A DNA stretch of 64,000 bases, taken from the NCBI RefSeq assembly GCF_010731535.1, contig NZ_AP022581.1:1-64000 (forward strand), written 5' to 3'. Positions 46,371 through 54,629 of the stretch are shown one piece after another (positions within the stretch are counted from its first letter, which is position 1; each line of letters opens with the position of its first letter). Both the position numbers and the translations under genes were made by a program. Under the pieces are notes generated by a model that was not told the DNA's origin, searched no databases, and worked only from the letters and a program-made list of their open reading frames with translations. This stretch comes from Mycobacterium lacus (GTDB lineage Bacteria; Actinomycetota; Actinomycetes; Mycobacteriales; Mycobacteriaceae).

Positions 46371-46949
46371 CTAGGAGCACATCGCAATGGCGTTGCACTG
46401 CAACGGGTAACGCTCGACCGGGCTGGGTGGCGGACCGACCAGCTGCAGTGAAAACGGTTCCTTTTTCAATTCCGCCTGCATGCCACAGACCGCGCCGTGC
46501 AGGGTGGTGTGGGTGCCGCTCAATGTTTCGTCGCTGAACGCGTAGGTCTCGGTGGACGGCGCGGTGCCGCCGCCCGGACACGACACGCCCTCGTCCTTGG
46601 TGACCTGAAAGGTCCACAGCATGCTCGACATTCGGGCCCTGCCGCTGAAGTTCTGCAGCCGGTCCGCACGGGTGATCTGCTCGGATGTCTCGCTCACCAC
46701 GTTCAGCGCACAGTTGAACGCCCACACGATGGGGTCGGAGTAGTCGTTCATGTTGCGGGTTCCCGACGGCTGATCGCACAGCGCGGTAATCGTCCAGGTC
46801 ACTCCGGACACGCCCGCCTGGTTGAAGGTGTACTTGCCATCCGCGGGAGGTCCGAGCGCACGCGCCGGCTCACCCGATTCCCACGCGATTCCCACCGCAA
46901 CCACGGACAAGATGCCGGCGCCAGCGGCCAGCCCGCGACGGATGTTCAC
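46371..46949 (-). CDS. Exported conserved protein (Rv3491-like)
   Basis: A 192-residue protein with a signal peptide (VNIRRGLAAGAGILSVVAVG) and six Cys in the mature part (LCDQPSG, FNCALNV, SCPGGG, AVCGMQ, LQCNAIAMCS), suggesting disulfide bonds outside the cell. The GTG at 46949 gives exactly the length of the M. tuberculosis protein. The longer open frame to 47270 would overlap otsA on the same strand. The 251 bases between the mce4 terminator and its stop show no gene. Function unknown. Confidence 0.85.
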   Translation of the reverse strand: MNIRRGLAAGAGILSVVAVGIAWESGEPARALGPPADGKYTFNQAGVSGVTWTITALCDQPSGTRNMNDYSDPIVWAFNCALNVVSETSEQITRADRLQNFSGRARMSSMLWTFQVTKDEGVSCPGGGTAPSTETYAFSDETLSGTHTTLHGAVCGMQAELKKEPFSLQLVGPPPSPVERYPLQCNAIAMCS

Positions 46950-47025
46950 GCCGAGCCTCCCTTCACCGCTGCCATGAGTATCACAGCGATTGGGCGGCAA
47001 CACCATGGGTTTTGGTCCGCGCCGC

Positions 47026-48510
47026 TCAGCCGGATTCGTGCGGATGCGCATCGGCGAGCGCGTCGAGAAACGACCGCGCCCATCGATCCACGTCGTGCGC
47101 GAGCACCTGGCGCCGCAGCGACCGCATCCGCCGCCGGCCTTCCTCGTCGGACTGGTCGAGCGCCTCCTCGATGGCGTCCTTGACGCGTTCGAGGTCGTGC
47201 GGGTTGACCAGATAGGCCTGCCGGAGTTCGGCGGCGGCGCCGGTGAATTCGGAAAGGACCAGTGCGCCACCGAGATCGCTGCGGCAGGCGACGTACTCCT
47301 TGGCCACCAGGTTCATCCCGTCGCGTAGCGGGGTGACCAGCATGACATCGCTGGCCACGAAGAACGCGATCAGTTCGTCGCGGGGAACCGGACGGTGCAG
47401 GTAGTGCACCACCGGATGGCCCACCTCACCGTATTCGCCGTTGATGTGGCCGACTTCGCGTTCGATGTCGTTGCGCAGGATCTGATAGCTTTCCACCCGC
47501 TCGCGGCTGGGTGTGGCCAGCTGCACCAGAACGGTGTCGTCGCGCTTCACGCGACCTTCGGCGAGCAGCTCGGAGAAGGCCTTCAGCCGGACGTCGATGC
47601 CCTTGGTGTAGTCGAGCCTGTCGACGCCGAGCAGGATCTTGCGGGGATTGCCGAGTTCGGCGCGGATTTCTCGGGCGCGGCGCCTGATGCTGCGGTCGCG
47701 GGCCGCCCGGTCGAGCGCGCTGGAATCGATGGAGATGGGGAAGGCGCCCACCCGGACGGTCCGGGACTCCAGTTGCACCTCGCCGAACCGTGACCGCACG
47801 CCGACCGCTCCCCGCGACGTCTCGGCGCCGACCAGCTGGCGGGCCAGGAACAGGAAATTCTGGGCGCCGCCAACCAGATGGAATCCCACCAGGTCGGCAC
47901 CGAGCAGGCCTTCGATGATCTCGGTGCGCCACGGCAGCTGCATGAACAGCTCCACCGGCGGGAACGGAATGTGCAAGAAGAAACCTATGGTCAGGTCGGG
48001 CCGCAGCGTGCGCAGCATCTTCGGTACCAGCTGCAGCTGGTAGTCCTGCACCCATACCGTCCCGCCGTGGGCTGCCGCGCGCGACGTGGCCTCGGCGAAC
48101 CGGCGGTTGACCTCCACATAGCGGTCCCACCACTCGCGGTGATAGAGGGGCTTGACGATGACGTCGTGGTACAGCGGCCACAGGGTGGCGTTGGAGAACC
48201 CCTCGTAGTACCGGGCGACGTCGTCGGCGGACAGGCGCACCGGATGCAGTCGCAGGTCGTCCTGGACGATGGGCTCTTCGTCACCGTCGATTACGCCCGG
48301 CCACCCGATCCAGGCCCCACGCCGACGGCGCAGCAGCGGCTCCAAGGCCGTGACCAACCCGCCGGGGCTGCGCTTCCACACCGTGGTGCCGTCGGGAAGC
48401 CGCTCCAGATCGACCGGCAGCCGATTGGCGACCACCACAAAGTCGGAATCCCCGGTGGGGGCAGCCTCCGTGCCTGCGGTCCCCTTCTCCCGGCCTGCGC
48501 TGGGAGCCAT
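47026..48510 (-). CDS. otsA: Trehalose-6-phosphate synthase OtsA
   Basis: GT20 glycosyltransferase of 494 residues that joins UDP- or ADP-glucose to glucose-6-phosphate; trehalose feeds mycolate glycolipids. Family blocks are [41 protein letters not shown] (substrate His/Asp region), [32 protein letters not shown] (donor site) and [18 protein letters not shown]. It starts directly after the 54-residue gene, so both are probably on one transcript. Confidence 0.94.
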   Translation of the reverse strand: MAPSAGREKGTAGTEAAPTGDSDFVVVANRLPVDLERLPDGTTVWKRSPGGLVTALEPLLRRRRGAWIGWPGVIDGDEEPIVQDDLRLHPVRLSADDVARYYEGFSNATLWPLYHDVIVKPLYHREWWDRYVEVNRRFAEATSRAAAHGGTVWVQDYQLQLVPKMLRTLRPDLTIGFFLHIPFPPVELFMQLPWRTEIIEGLLGADLVGFHLVGGAQNFLFLARQLVGAETSRGAVGVRSRFGEVQLESRTVRVGAFPISIDSSALDRAARDRSIRRRAREIRAELGNPRKILLGVDRLDYTKGIDVRLKAFSELLAEGRVKRDDTVLVQLATPSRERVESYQILRNDIEREVGHINGEYGEVGHPVVHYLHRPVPRDELIAFFVASDVMLVTPLRDGMNLVAKEYVACRSDLGGALVLSEFTGAAAELRQAYLVNPHDLERVKDAIEEALDQSDEEGRRRMRSLRRQVLAHDVDRWARSFLDALADAHPHESG

Positions 48511-48675
48511 CTAGCTCTCGGGTTTTGCCGGCCCGATCCCAAGCATGGACAGGAAGATCCGGCACTCGTCCGCGTCGGTCGCGTATGCGGCGACAACGCG
48601 CCTGGCCTGGCTCGCGGTGCTGTCAGCCAGCGGTTCCACGTCGTCGATTTCGCCGTGGTCAGATTTGGTGGGCAT
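48511..48675 (-). CDS. Conserved 54-residue protein upstream of otsA (Rv3489-like)
   Basis: A small, acidic-to-neutral helical protein: ATG at 48675, residues MPTKSDHGEIDDVEPLADST then QARRVVAAYATDADECRIFL and a GIGPAKPES tail. It abuts otsA with no gap and is conserved at this place in M. tuberculosis. Role unknown; position suggests it acts with or on OtsA. Confidence 0.75.
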   Translation of the reverse strand: MPTKSDHGEIDDVEPLADSTASQARRVVAAYATDADECRIFLSMLGIGPAKPES

Positions 48676-48722
48676 TGCACAACTGTATGCGACGTTCGTA
48701 GTGCCGCGCAGACACCGTACAT

Positions 48723-49025
48723 TCACGTCTGGTTTCCCAGCACCTCGTCGGCCAGCTCGCGAAGCGCCCGACGATCCTCGTCCAGTGCCGCACGGCCGGC
48801 CGGGGTAGCCCGGTAGACGCGCCGAGTGCGGCCGGCCACCACCCGCTGCCGGGACACCAGCAGCCCGTCGGCCTCGAGGCGGTGCAGGGTCGGATACAAG
48901 GTGCCGGGGCTGACCCTGTAGCCATGGCGGCCCAGTTCCTCGGTTAGCCACGCGCCGTGGACCTCGTCGTCGGCGGCGTGATGCAGGATGTGCAGGCGCA
49001 CCGCGGCCCGCTGGAACTCCCGCAT
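48723..49025 (-). CDS. PadR-family transcriptional regulator (Rv3488-like)
   Basis: A 100-residue winged-helix repressor. The PadR signature GYRVSPGTLYPTLHRLEADG (recognition helix) is at about residues 37-56, followed by the wing GRTRRVYRATPAGRAAL. The ATG at 49025 fits the family start (MREFQRAAVRLHILHHAAD); a GTG at 49031 is in frame. It lies 34 bases after the DoxX gene. M. tuberculosis Rv3488 is reported to respond to metal; the ligand here is not visible. Confidence 0.88.
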   Translation of the reverse strand: MREFQRAAVRLHILHHAADDEVHGAWLTEELGRHGYRVSPGTLYPTLHRLEADGLLVSRQRVVAGRTRRVYRATPAGRAALDEDRRALRELADEVLGNQT

Positions 49026-49059
49026 AGGCACCCTCCGAGCGATCGACCGACGTGACTAC

Positions 49060-49530
49060 CTAGACCCTGGTGAGCCGCGCATCCAGTGACCAACGGCCGG
49101 GGCCGACCCACAGCAGGAAGACCAATCCGAGCAGCATCGACAGATCGGTCCGTGCATCGTGGGCCATGCCCCAGAAGCCCTCCACACCGAGAAACCCGCC
49201 GGGCCGCAGTTCCGGGATCTTGGTCAGTGCGATCGCGCCGGTGATGTCGATGAGCAGCGGAATGGCCGCGATCCGGGTCAGCAGCCCGAGGAGGACCAGT
49301 GTGCCGCAGGCGATTTCCACGACCCCGTCCAGATTGGCAAGGAACGCGGGAGCGGGGATTCCGATCCGCTCGAAGCGGCCCGGCCCCAGCTGATGCGGGA
49401 ACAGGAATTTCTGGACGCCCTCGCTGAGAAACACCAGCCCCACCAACATCCGAATGCAGACCACGGCGGGCGGCCCCTCGGGGTGCAGCAGTCGCCGCCA
49501 TGAAATTCGGGCCGAACGTGTAGTCGACAA
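49060..49530 (-). CDS. DoxX-family membrane protein (Rv3486-like)
   Basis: A 156-residue protein with four hydrophobic segments: RMLVGLVFLSEGVQKFLF, VVEIACGTLVLLGLLTRIAA, LLIDITGAIALTKIPELR and LSMLLGLVFLLWVGP. The GxEGFWGMAHDARTD loop is typical of DoxX proteins. The family is linked to redox and thiol stress at the membrane (for example the MRC complex of M. tuberculosis). It precedes the PadR gene on the same strand and is divergent from the ABC pair at 49605. Confidence 0.85.
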   Translation of the reverse strand: MSTTRSARISWRRLLHPEGPPAVVCIRMLVGLVFLSEGVQKFLFPHQLGPGRFERIGIPAPAFLANLDGVVEIACGTLVLLGLLTRIAAIPLLIDITGAIALTKIPELRPGGFLGVEGFWGMAHDARTDLSMLLGLVFLLWVGPGRWSLDARLTRV

Positions 49531-49604
49531 CTCGGACTCCGATATCGTGTTCCGATAGTTTTCGGGCCGAGCTTACCCCGGTCCCGAACGGGTGGAGAGG
49601 CGCA

Positions 49605-50264
49605 GTGCTGGACGCGGACTCGGTGTTCGACTTTGTCGACGTTGTGGTCGAACGGGATGGGGTGCGGGCGTTGGACGGATTCAGCGCGACCATTCCGGGG
49701 CAGGGAGTGACGGCGGTGTTCGGACCGTCGGGCTCGGGGAAGTCGACCCTGCTGCGCCTGTGCAATCGGCTGGAGGTGCCGACGAGCGGGCGGGTGTCGT
49801 TCCGCGGCGAGGACATCGCCGGCATCGACCCATTGTGGCTGCGGCGTCGGGTCGGCATGTGCTTCCAGCGTCCGACGCCGTTTCCCGGCACCGTGGCCGA
49901 CAACCTGCGCGTCGCCGCGCCGGGGGCATCCGACGCGCAGATGACCGAAACGTTGGCGCGGGTGGCTTTGACGGGATCGTGGTTGGACCGCGACGCGACC
50001 GCGCTGTCGGGCGGGGAAGCGCAGCGCATGTGCCTGGCCCGCACGCTGATGGCGCAACCGCGGGTGCTGCTGCTGGACGAGCCCACCTCGGCCGTCGACG
50101 CCGACGCGGCCGGCGTGATCGAGTGTGCGGTACGGGAGCTGGCCGACGACGGGATTCCCGCCGTGTGGGTCACCCACGACGCGGCGCAGGTGGAGCGGGT
50201 CGCCGATGGCGTCCTGCATATCGAGCGGGGCCGCTGCAAGCCGGGGAACGGGGCCGTGAAATGA
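49605..50264 (+). CDS. ABC transporter ATPase, FetA/YbbL-like
   Basis: A 219-residue ATPase. Walker A GPSGSGKST is at residues 40-48, the signature LSGGEAQRM at 134-142, Walker B VLLLDEPTS at 154-162, and the switch His in WVTHDAAQ. The GTG start at 49605 has GGAGAGG upstream. It overlaps the membrane gene (ATGA). The pair resembles E. coli FetA-FetB, an iron exporter linked to oxidative stress; it also resembles phosphate-type ATPases, so the substrate is uncertain. Confidence 0.87.
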   Translation: MLDADSVFDFVDVVVERDGVRALDGFSATIPGQGVTAVFGPSGSGKSTLLRLCNRLEVPTSGRVSFRGEDIAGIDPLWLRRRVGMCFQRPTPFPGTVADNLRVAAPGASDAQMTETLARVALTGSWLDRDATALSGGEAQRMCLARTLMAQPRVLLLDEPTSAVDADAAGVIECAVRELADDGIPAVWVTHDAAQVERVADGVLHIERGRCKPGNGAVK

Positions 50265-51067
50265 GCGGGCAGGTCGGCTGGACAGGGCTGGCGACTTCGC
50301 TGGCGCTGGTGGCGTTCGCGGCGGCGATTTCGCTGTGGCAGCGGTTGGGCTTGGAGCGGCAGGTGGTGTGGGCGGCGGCCCGCGCGCTCGTCCAGTTGCT
50401 GCTGGTGGGCGGGGCGTTAACGTTGCTCTTCGCGCCGGGCCGGTCGCTGTGGTGGTCGTGGGCCTGGACCGCCGGCATGATCGCCTACGCGGGCGACGTC
50501 GCGCGCAGACGTGCGCCGGAGGTGCCTCGGCTGGCTCCGCTGACCATCGCCGCGTTCGCCGCGGCGGCGGCGGTCACCCTGGGCGTGATCTTCGGTCTGC
50601 GGGTGTTCCCGCTGCAGGCCCGCACTCTGGTGCCGATCGCCGGGATGATGATCGGCAACTCGATGACCGCCATGGTGCTGGTGGCCCGGCGACTGGTCGA
50701 CGAGCTGCGTGACAAGCGAGACGAGGTCGAGGCCAGGCTCGCCCTCGGGCAACCGTCTCGCCAGGCCGCCGCCCCGCATCTGCGGATCGCGTTGCGATCG
50801 GCGATATCCCCGCAGATCGAAACGACCAAGGCGACCGGGCTGGTGTTCCTGCCGGGCGCCATGACGGGACTCATCCTCGCCGGCGTCCCCCCGGTGCAGG
50901 CCGTGCTCGTGCAGGCGGTGGTGATGTTCCTCGTCCTGGGTTCGGTGGCGGCCACCACCGTGGTCGTCGCCCTCGGGCTGGTGCGCCTGGTGTTCACCCG
51001 CGACCATCGGCTGCGGCCGCTCGGTCACCCGGCGGGGCCCCGCTTACACAACGGCCGTAACGTGTAA
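50261..51067 (+). CDS. ABC transporter permease, FetB/YbbM-like
   Basis: A 268-residue membrane protein of the UPF0014/FetB family with about six to seven hydrophobic spans. Diagnostic sequence: PIAGMMIGNSMTAMVLVARR and IETTKATGLVFLPGAMTGLI, which are the conserved permease core. The start overlaps the ATPase stop. Likely exports a metal (iron in E. coli). The gene stop at 51067 is 3 bases before the crotonase ATG. Confidence 0.86.
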   Translation: MSGQVGWTGLATSLALVAFAAAISLWQRLGLERQVVWAAARALVQLLLVGGALTLLFAPGRSLWWSWAWTAGMIAYAGDVARRRAPEVPRLAPLTIAAFAAAAAVTLGVIFGLRVFPLQARTLVPIAGMMIGNSMTAMVLVARRLVDELRDKRDEVEARLALGQPSRQAAAPHLRIALRSAISPQIETTKATGLVFLPGAMTGLILAGVPPVQAVLVQAVVMFLVLGSVAATTVVVALGLVRLVFTRDHRLRPLGHPAGPRLHNGRNV

Positions 51068-51069
51068 AC

Positions 51070-51972
51070 ATGACACTCTCCGACGATCAGCCGGTGGTCT
51101 ACGAAACCCTCGACGCGGGGCGCATCGCCCGGATCTGGCTCAACCGGCCCACCGAGCACAACGCGCAGAATCGCACCCTGCTGGTCCAGCTCGACGAGGC
51201 GTTTTGCCGCGCCGAGGCCGACGACGCCGTGCGCGTGGTGATCCTGGCGGCGCGGGGCAAGAACTTCTCCGCCGGTCACGACCTCGGCTCGGATGCTGCG
51301 CTGCTGGAACGCAAACCCGGGCCCGCTCAGCATCCGACCTATCGCTCGCACGGCGCCACCCTGGGCCCGATCGTGGAGAAGCTCTATCACCAAGAGTGGC
51401 ACTTCTTCTTCGAAAACACCTGCCGCTGGCGCGATCTGCGCAAGATCACCATCGCCCAGGTGCAGGGCAACGCGATCTCCGCGGGGTTGATGCTGATCTG
51501 GGCGTGCGACCTGATCGTGGCGGCCGACAATGCGAAGTTCAGCGACGTGGTCGCGGTACGGCTGGGCATGCCGGGCGTCGAATACTATGCTCACCCTTGG
51601 GAATTCGGTCCGCGTAAGGCCAAAGAGCTACTGCTGACCGGTGATTCGCTGGACGCCGACGAGGCGCATCGGCTCGGCATGGTGTCCAAGGTCTTCCCGG
51701 TCGACGAGCTCGAAGAGAAGACCCTCGAATTCGCGCGCCGCATCGCCGAGCGGCCCACGATGGCGGCGCTGCTGATCAAGGACTCGGTCAACGCCGCCTC
51801 CGACGCGATGGGATTCACCGAGGCGCTGCGCCACGCGTTCCATGTTCACCAGCTGGGGCACGCCCACTGGGCGGCCCACAACGAGAACAGGTTTCCGGTC
51901 GGCCTGCCGCCCGAGGTCGAGGACTGGCGCACAGCCAAGCCGACCAAGCTGGCCCGCCGCGACACGCCGTAG
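51070..51972 (+). CDS. Enoyl-CoA hydratase/isomerase family protein
   Basis: A 300-residue crotonase. The oxyanion region is AARGKNFSAGHDLGSD and GNAISAGLMLIWACDLIVAA. The usual first Glu (GGGxE) is replaced by SAGLM, whereas the second region RLGMPGVEYYAHPWEFGPRK has Glu. The chemistry may therefore be isomerisation or hydrolysis rather than classical hydration. The start is two bases after the permease stop, so read-through from the ABC genes is likely. A perfect terminator-like hairpin follows. Confidence 0.83.
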   Translation: MTLSDDQPVVYETLDAGRIARIWLNRPTEHNAQNRTLLVQLDEAFCRAEADDAVRVVILAARGKNFSAGHDLGSDAALLERKPGPAQHPTYRSHGATLGPIVEKLYHQEWHFFFENTCRWRDLRKITIAQVQGNAISAGLMLIWACDLIVAADNAKFSDVVAVRLGMPGVEYYAHPWEFGPRKAKELLLTGDSLDADEAHRLGMVSKVFPVDELEEKTLEFARRIAERPTMAALLIKDSVNAASDAMGFTEALRHAFHVHQLGHAHWAAHNENRFPVGLPPEVEDWRTAKPTKLARRDTP

Positions 51973-51975
51973 GGT

Positions 51976-52038
51976 GGCGAGCAGACATAAAAGCCCCCTA
52001 ATCCGAGCCGGATTAGGGGGCTTTTATGTCTGCTCGCC
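51976..52038 (+). terminator. Perfect 30-bp stem, 3-base loop hairpin
   Basis: Left arm 51976-52005 begins GGCGAGCAGACATAAAAGCC; right arm 52009-52038 is its exact complement; the loop is AGC. The stem includes a C5/G5 core flanked by AAAA/TTTT, so each strand ends in a GC stem plus U-run, a textbook bidirectional intrinsic terminator. It sits 4 bases after the crotonase stop and 12 bases before the next + gene. Confidence 0.9.
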
Positions 52039-52050
52039 AGGCATGGTTCG

Positions 52051-52893
52051 ATGGCTCACGTGCAGCTTTCATTCCAAGACCGGACGTACCTGGTCACCGG
52101 CGGCGGCAGCGGGATCGGCAAGGGAGTGGCGGCCGGGCTGGTGGCGGCCGGGGCCTCGGTCATGATCGTTGGGCGCAATCCGGACAAGCTGGCGGCCGCC
52201 GTCAAGGAGCTCGAAGTCGTCAAGAGCGCCGGCGGTTCGATCCGCTACGAGCCCGCCGACGTTATCGACGAGGACCAGATCGTGCGTGTGGTGGACGCCG
52301 CGACGGCGTGGCACGGCCGGCTGCACGGTGTGGTCCACTGCGCGGGCGGGTCGGAGACCATCGGCCCGATCACCCAGATCGATTCGCAGGCCTGGCGGCG
52401 GACCGTCGACCTCAACGTCAACGGCACCATGTACGTCCTCAACCACGCCGCCCGCGAGTTGGTGCGCGGTGGCGGCGGGTCGTTCGTCGGAATCTCCTCG
52501 ATCGCGGCCAGCAACACGCACCGCTGGTTCGGTGCCTACGGGGTCACCAAGTCGGCCGTCGACCACTTGATGAAGCTGGCCGCCGACGAGCTCGGTCCGT
52601 CGTGGGTGCGGGTCAACAGCATCCGCCCCGGCCTGATTCGCACGGATCTGGTTGCGCCCGTGATAGATTCACCGGAGCTGAGCGCGGACTACCGCCTCTG
52701 CACGCCGTTGCCTCGGGTGGGTGAGGTCGAGGACGTCGCCAACATGGCGATGTTCTTGCTCAGCGATGCGGCCGGCTGGATCACTGGGCAGGTCATCAAC
52801 GTCGACGGTGGCCACATGTTGCGGCGCGGCCCCGACTTCTCCGCGATGCTGGAACCCGCGTTCGGCGCTGACGGGCTACGCGGAGTGGTCTGA
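52051..52893 (+). CDS. Short-chain dehydrogenase/reductase
   Basis: A 280-residue classical SDR. The cofactor loop is TGGGSGIGKG, followed by HCAGGSETIG, the catalytic Ser in GISSIAASNTHRW and YGVTK. The Gly-rich C-terminal ITGQVINVDGGHML fits. A hydrophilic tail (RGPDFSAMLEPAF) resembles the fatty-acyl and steroid SDR group. It begins right after the terminator at 51976 and its 3' end overlaps the converging gene by 18 bases. Substrate unknown. Confidence 0.85.
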   Translation: MAHVQLSFQDRTYLVTGGGSGIGKGVAAGLVAAGASVMIVGRNPDKLAAAVKELEVVKSAGGSIRYEPADVIDEDQIVRVVDAATAWHGRLHGVVHCAGGSETIGPITQIDSQAWRRTVDLNVNGTMYVLNHAARELVRGGGGSFVGISSIAASNTHRWFGAYGVTKSAVDHLMKLAADELGPSWVRVNSIRPGLIRTDLVAPVIDSPELSADYRLCTPLPRVGEVEDVANMAMFLLSDAAGWITGQVINVDGGHMLRRGPDFSAMLEPAFGADGLRGVV

Positions 52894-53793
52894 CCCTCCA
52901 GCGGGCACGGCGCCGGCGTCGCGTTCGGCCAGCATTGTCAGCGCCGACCAATCCAGGTCCTCACCTCCGGTTGCCACCAGGGTGAGTAAGCGGTCGCGCA
53001 GCAGGCTGGCGACGGGCATCGGCACCCGCAGGTCTTCCGCGGCGGCGAGCACCAGCCGCACGTCTTTGAGCCCGAGCGGCGCGGCGAAGTCGGCCGGTTG
53101 GAACTCCTGGCGTGCGATCTGGCCCCCGTAACTCCGAAACGCCGGCGCGTCGAACAGGGTCGAGGTGAGGATGTCGACGTACTGCAGCTTGTCGACGCCG
53201 CCCTTGGCGACCAGCGCGACGGCCTCGCCCAGCGACTCGATGACCGACGCCAGGAGGAAGTTCCCGCTCAGCTTCACCAGGTTGGCGGTGTGTGGCTGCT
53301 CGGAGACCACGAAGGTGCGCTGGCCGATCGCGTCGAACAGCGGGACCAGCGGCTGCAGTACCTGCGGTGCGCCCGCGGCGACAACAAACAGTCTCGCGGC
53401 AGCGGCCGCCTCGGGCCGCCCGAACACCGGCGCCGCAACATACCGCTGACCGGCATCGGCATGCGCGGCGGCCAGGCGCCGCGACAAGGCCACACTGATG
53501 GTGCTCGACGAGACGTGAGTGGCGCTCGTCGCCAGCGACGCCAGCAGGCCGCCCGAGCCGAACGCCACCTTCTCGACGGCGTCGTCGTCGGCCAGCATGG
53601 TGAACACGACCTCACCACGACTGGCTTCGGCGACGGTGCCCGCCGCGGCGGCGCCCTGCTGGACGAGGGCCTCCGCCTTGTCGCGCGAGCGGTTGTAAAC
53701 GGTGACGTGATGACCCGCTTTCAGCAGGTTTGCCGCCATCCCGCCGCCCATGTTCCCCACGCCGATGAATCCGATGTCCATGGCATCCACCAT
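52876..53793 (-). CDS. Beta-hydroxyacid dehydrogenase (3-hydroxyisobutyrate type)
   Basis: A 305-residue NAD(P)-dependent dehydrogenase of the 6-phosphogluconate/3-hydroxyisobutyrate family. The N-terminal Rossmann motif is DIGFIGVGNMGGGMAANLLK. It also has FTMLADDDAVEKV and the conserved NLVKLSGNFLLAS with the catalytic Lys. The ATG at 53793 is used (MVDAMDIG); ATG at 53781 is equally possible. It is divergent from the SDR at 53820. The acid it oxidises cannot be read from sequence. Confidence 0.85.
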   Translation of the reverse strand: MVDAMDIGFIGVGNMGGGMAANLLKAGHHVTVYNRSRDKAEALVQQGAAAAGTVAEASRGEVVFTMLADDDAVEKVAFGSGGLLASLATSATHVSSSTISVALSRRLAAAHADAGQRYVAAPVFGRPEAAAAARLFVVAAGAPQVLQPLVPLFDAIGQRTFVVSEQPHTANLVKLSGNFLLASVIESLGEAVALVAKGGVDKLQYVDILTSTLFDAPAFRSYGGQIARQEFQPADFAAPLGLKDVRLVLAAAEDLRVPMPVASLLRDRLLTLVATGGEDLDWSALTMLAERDAGAVPAGGSDHSA

Positions 53794-53819
53794 GCCCGCC
53801 GTGGTGGAAAATCTGCTAA

Positions 53820-54611
53820 GTGAGGCGACTAACGGGCAACCGGATCCTGGTGACCGGCGCGGGGTCGGGGATCGGTCAGGCCAGTGCGCTGCGGCTGCTG
53901 GACGAGGGCGCGGCCGTGGTCGCTGCCGACATCGCGGCGGACGGCCTGGGCAAGACCCAGGCGCGGGCGGACGAGGCCGCAAGCGGTGACCGGCTCGCCA
54001 CCCTGCAGATGAACGTCGGCGACGAGAATTCGGTGATCGACGGCGTTTCCTGGGCCGTCGAGAGGCTCGGCGGGCTCGACTCGCTGGTCAACGCGGCCGG
54101 CATCTTGCGGGCCGGGCACACGCACCAGACCACGACAGAGCAGTGGAATCAGATCATCGCGGTCAACCTGACCGGCACCTTTCTGGTGGTGCGCGCAGCC
54201 CTGCCCGCGCTACTGGCGAATTCGCGTAGCGTGATCGTGAACTTCAGCTCCACGTCGGCATCGTTTGCCCATCCGTATATGGCGGCCTACGCCGCGAGCA
54301 AGGGCGGGATCCAGGCCTTCACCCGCTCGTTGGCCCTCGAATACGCGCGTGAGGGTTTGCGCGCGGTGTGCGTGGCGCCGGGCAGCATCAAGTCCGGGAT
54401 CACCGACGCCACCGGGGGATACCTTCCAAAAGACGCCGACTGGTCGCTGTTCACCAGGCTGATGCCGATCCTGCCCACCACGCTGGAATCCAGCGGCGCG
54501 CCAATGGCCGATCCGGCCGCGGTCGCGGGCGTGATCGCGATGCTGGTGTCCGACGACGGCGCGTTCATCACCGGCACCGAGATCCGCATCGACGGCGGCA
54601 CGCACGCCTAA
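53820..54611 (+). CDS. Short-chain dehydrogenase/reductase (Rv3485c-like position)
   Basis: A 263-residue SDR. The loop is VTGAGSGIGQASALRLLDEG, then LVNAAGILRAGH, the catalytic Ser in NFSSTSASFAHPY and YAASK. GTG at 53820 is the only sensible start. The C-terminus ITGTEIRIDGGTHA is standard. It converges with cpsA, 18 bases apart, with no obvious terminator between. Confidence 0.85.
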   Translation: MRRLTGNRILVTGAGSGIGQASALRLLDEGAAVVAADIAADGLGKTQARADEAASGDRLATLQMNVGDENSVIDGVSWAVERLGGLDSLVNAAGILRAGHTHQTTTEQWNQIIAVNLTGTFLVVRAALPALLANSRSVIVNFSSTSASFAHPYMAAYAASKGGIQAFTRSLALEYAREGLRAVCVAPGSIKSGITDATGGYLPKDADWSLFTRLMPILPTTLESSGAPMADPAAVAGVIAMLVSDDGAFITGTEIRIDGGTHA

Positions 54612-54629
54612 GCCAACCCCGTGCGCCCC

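Noticed and set aside
46950..47270. N-terminal extension of the Rv3491-like protein
   Set aside because: The extension overlaps otsA on the same strand in another frame and precedes a clear signal peptide.
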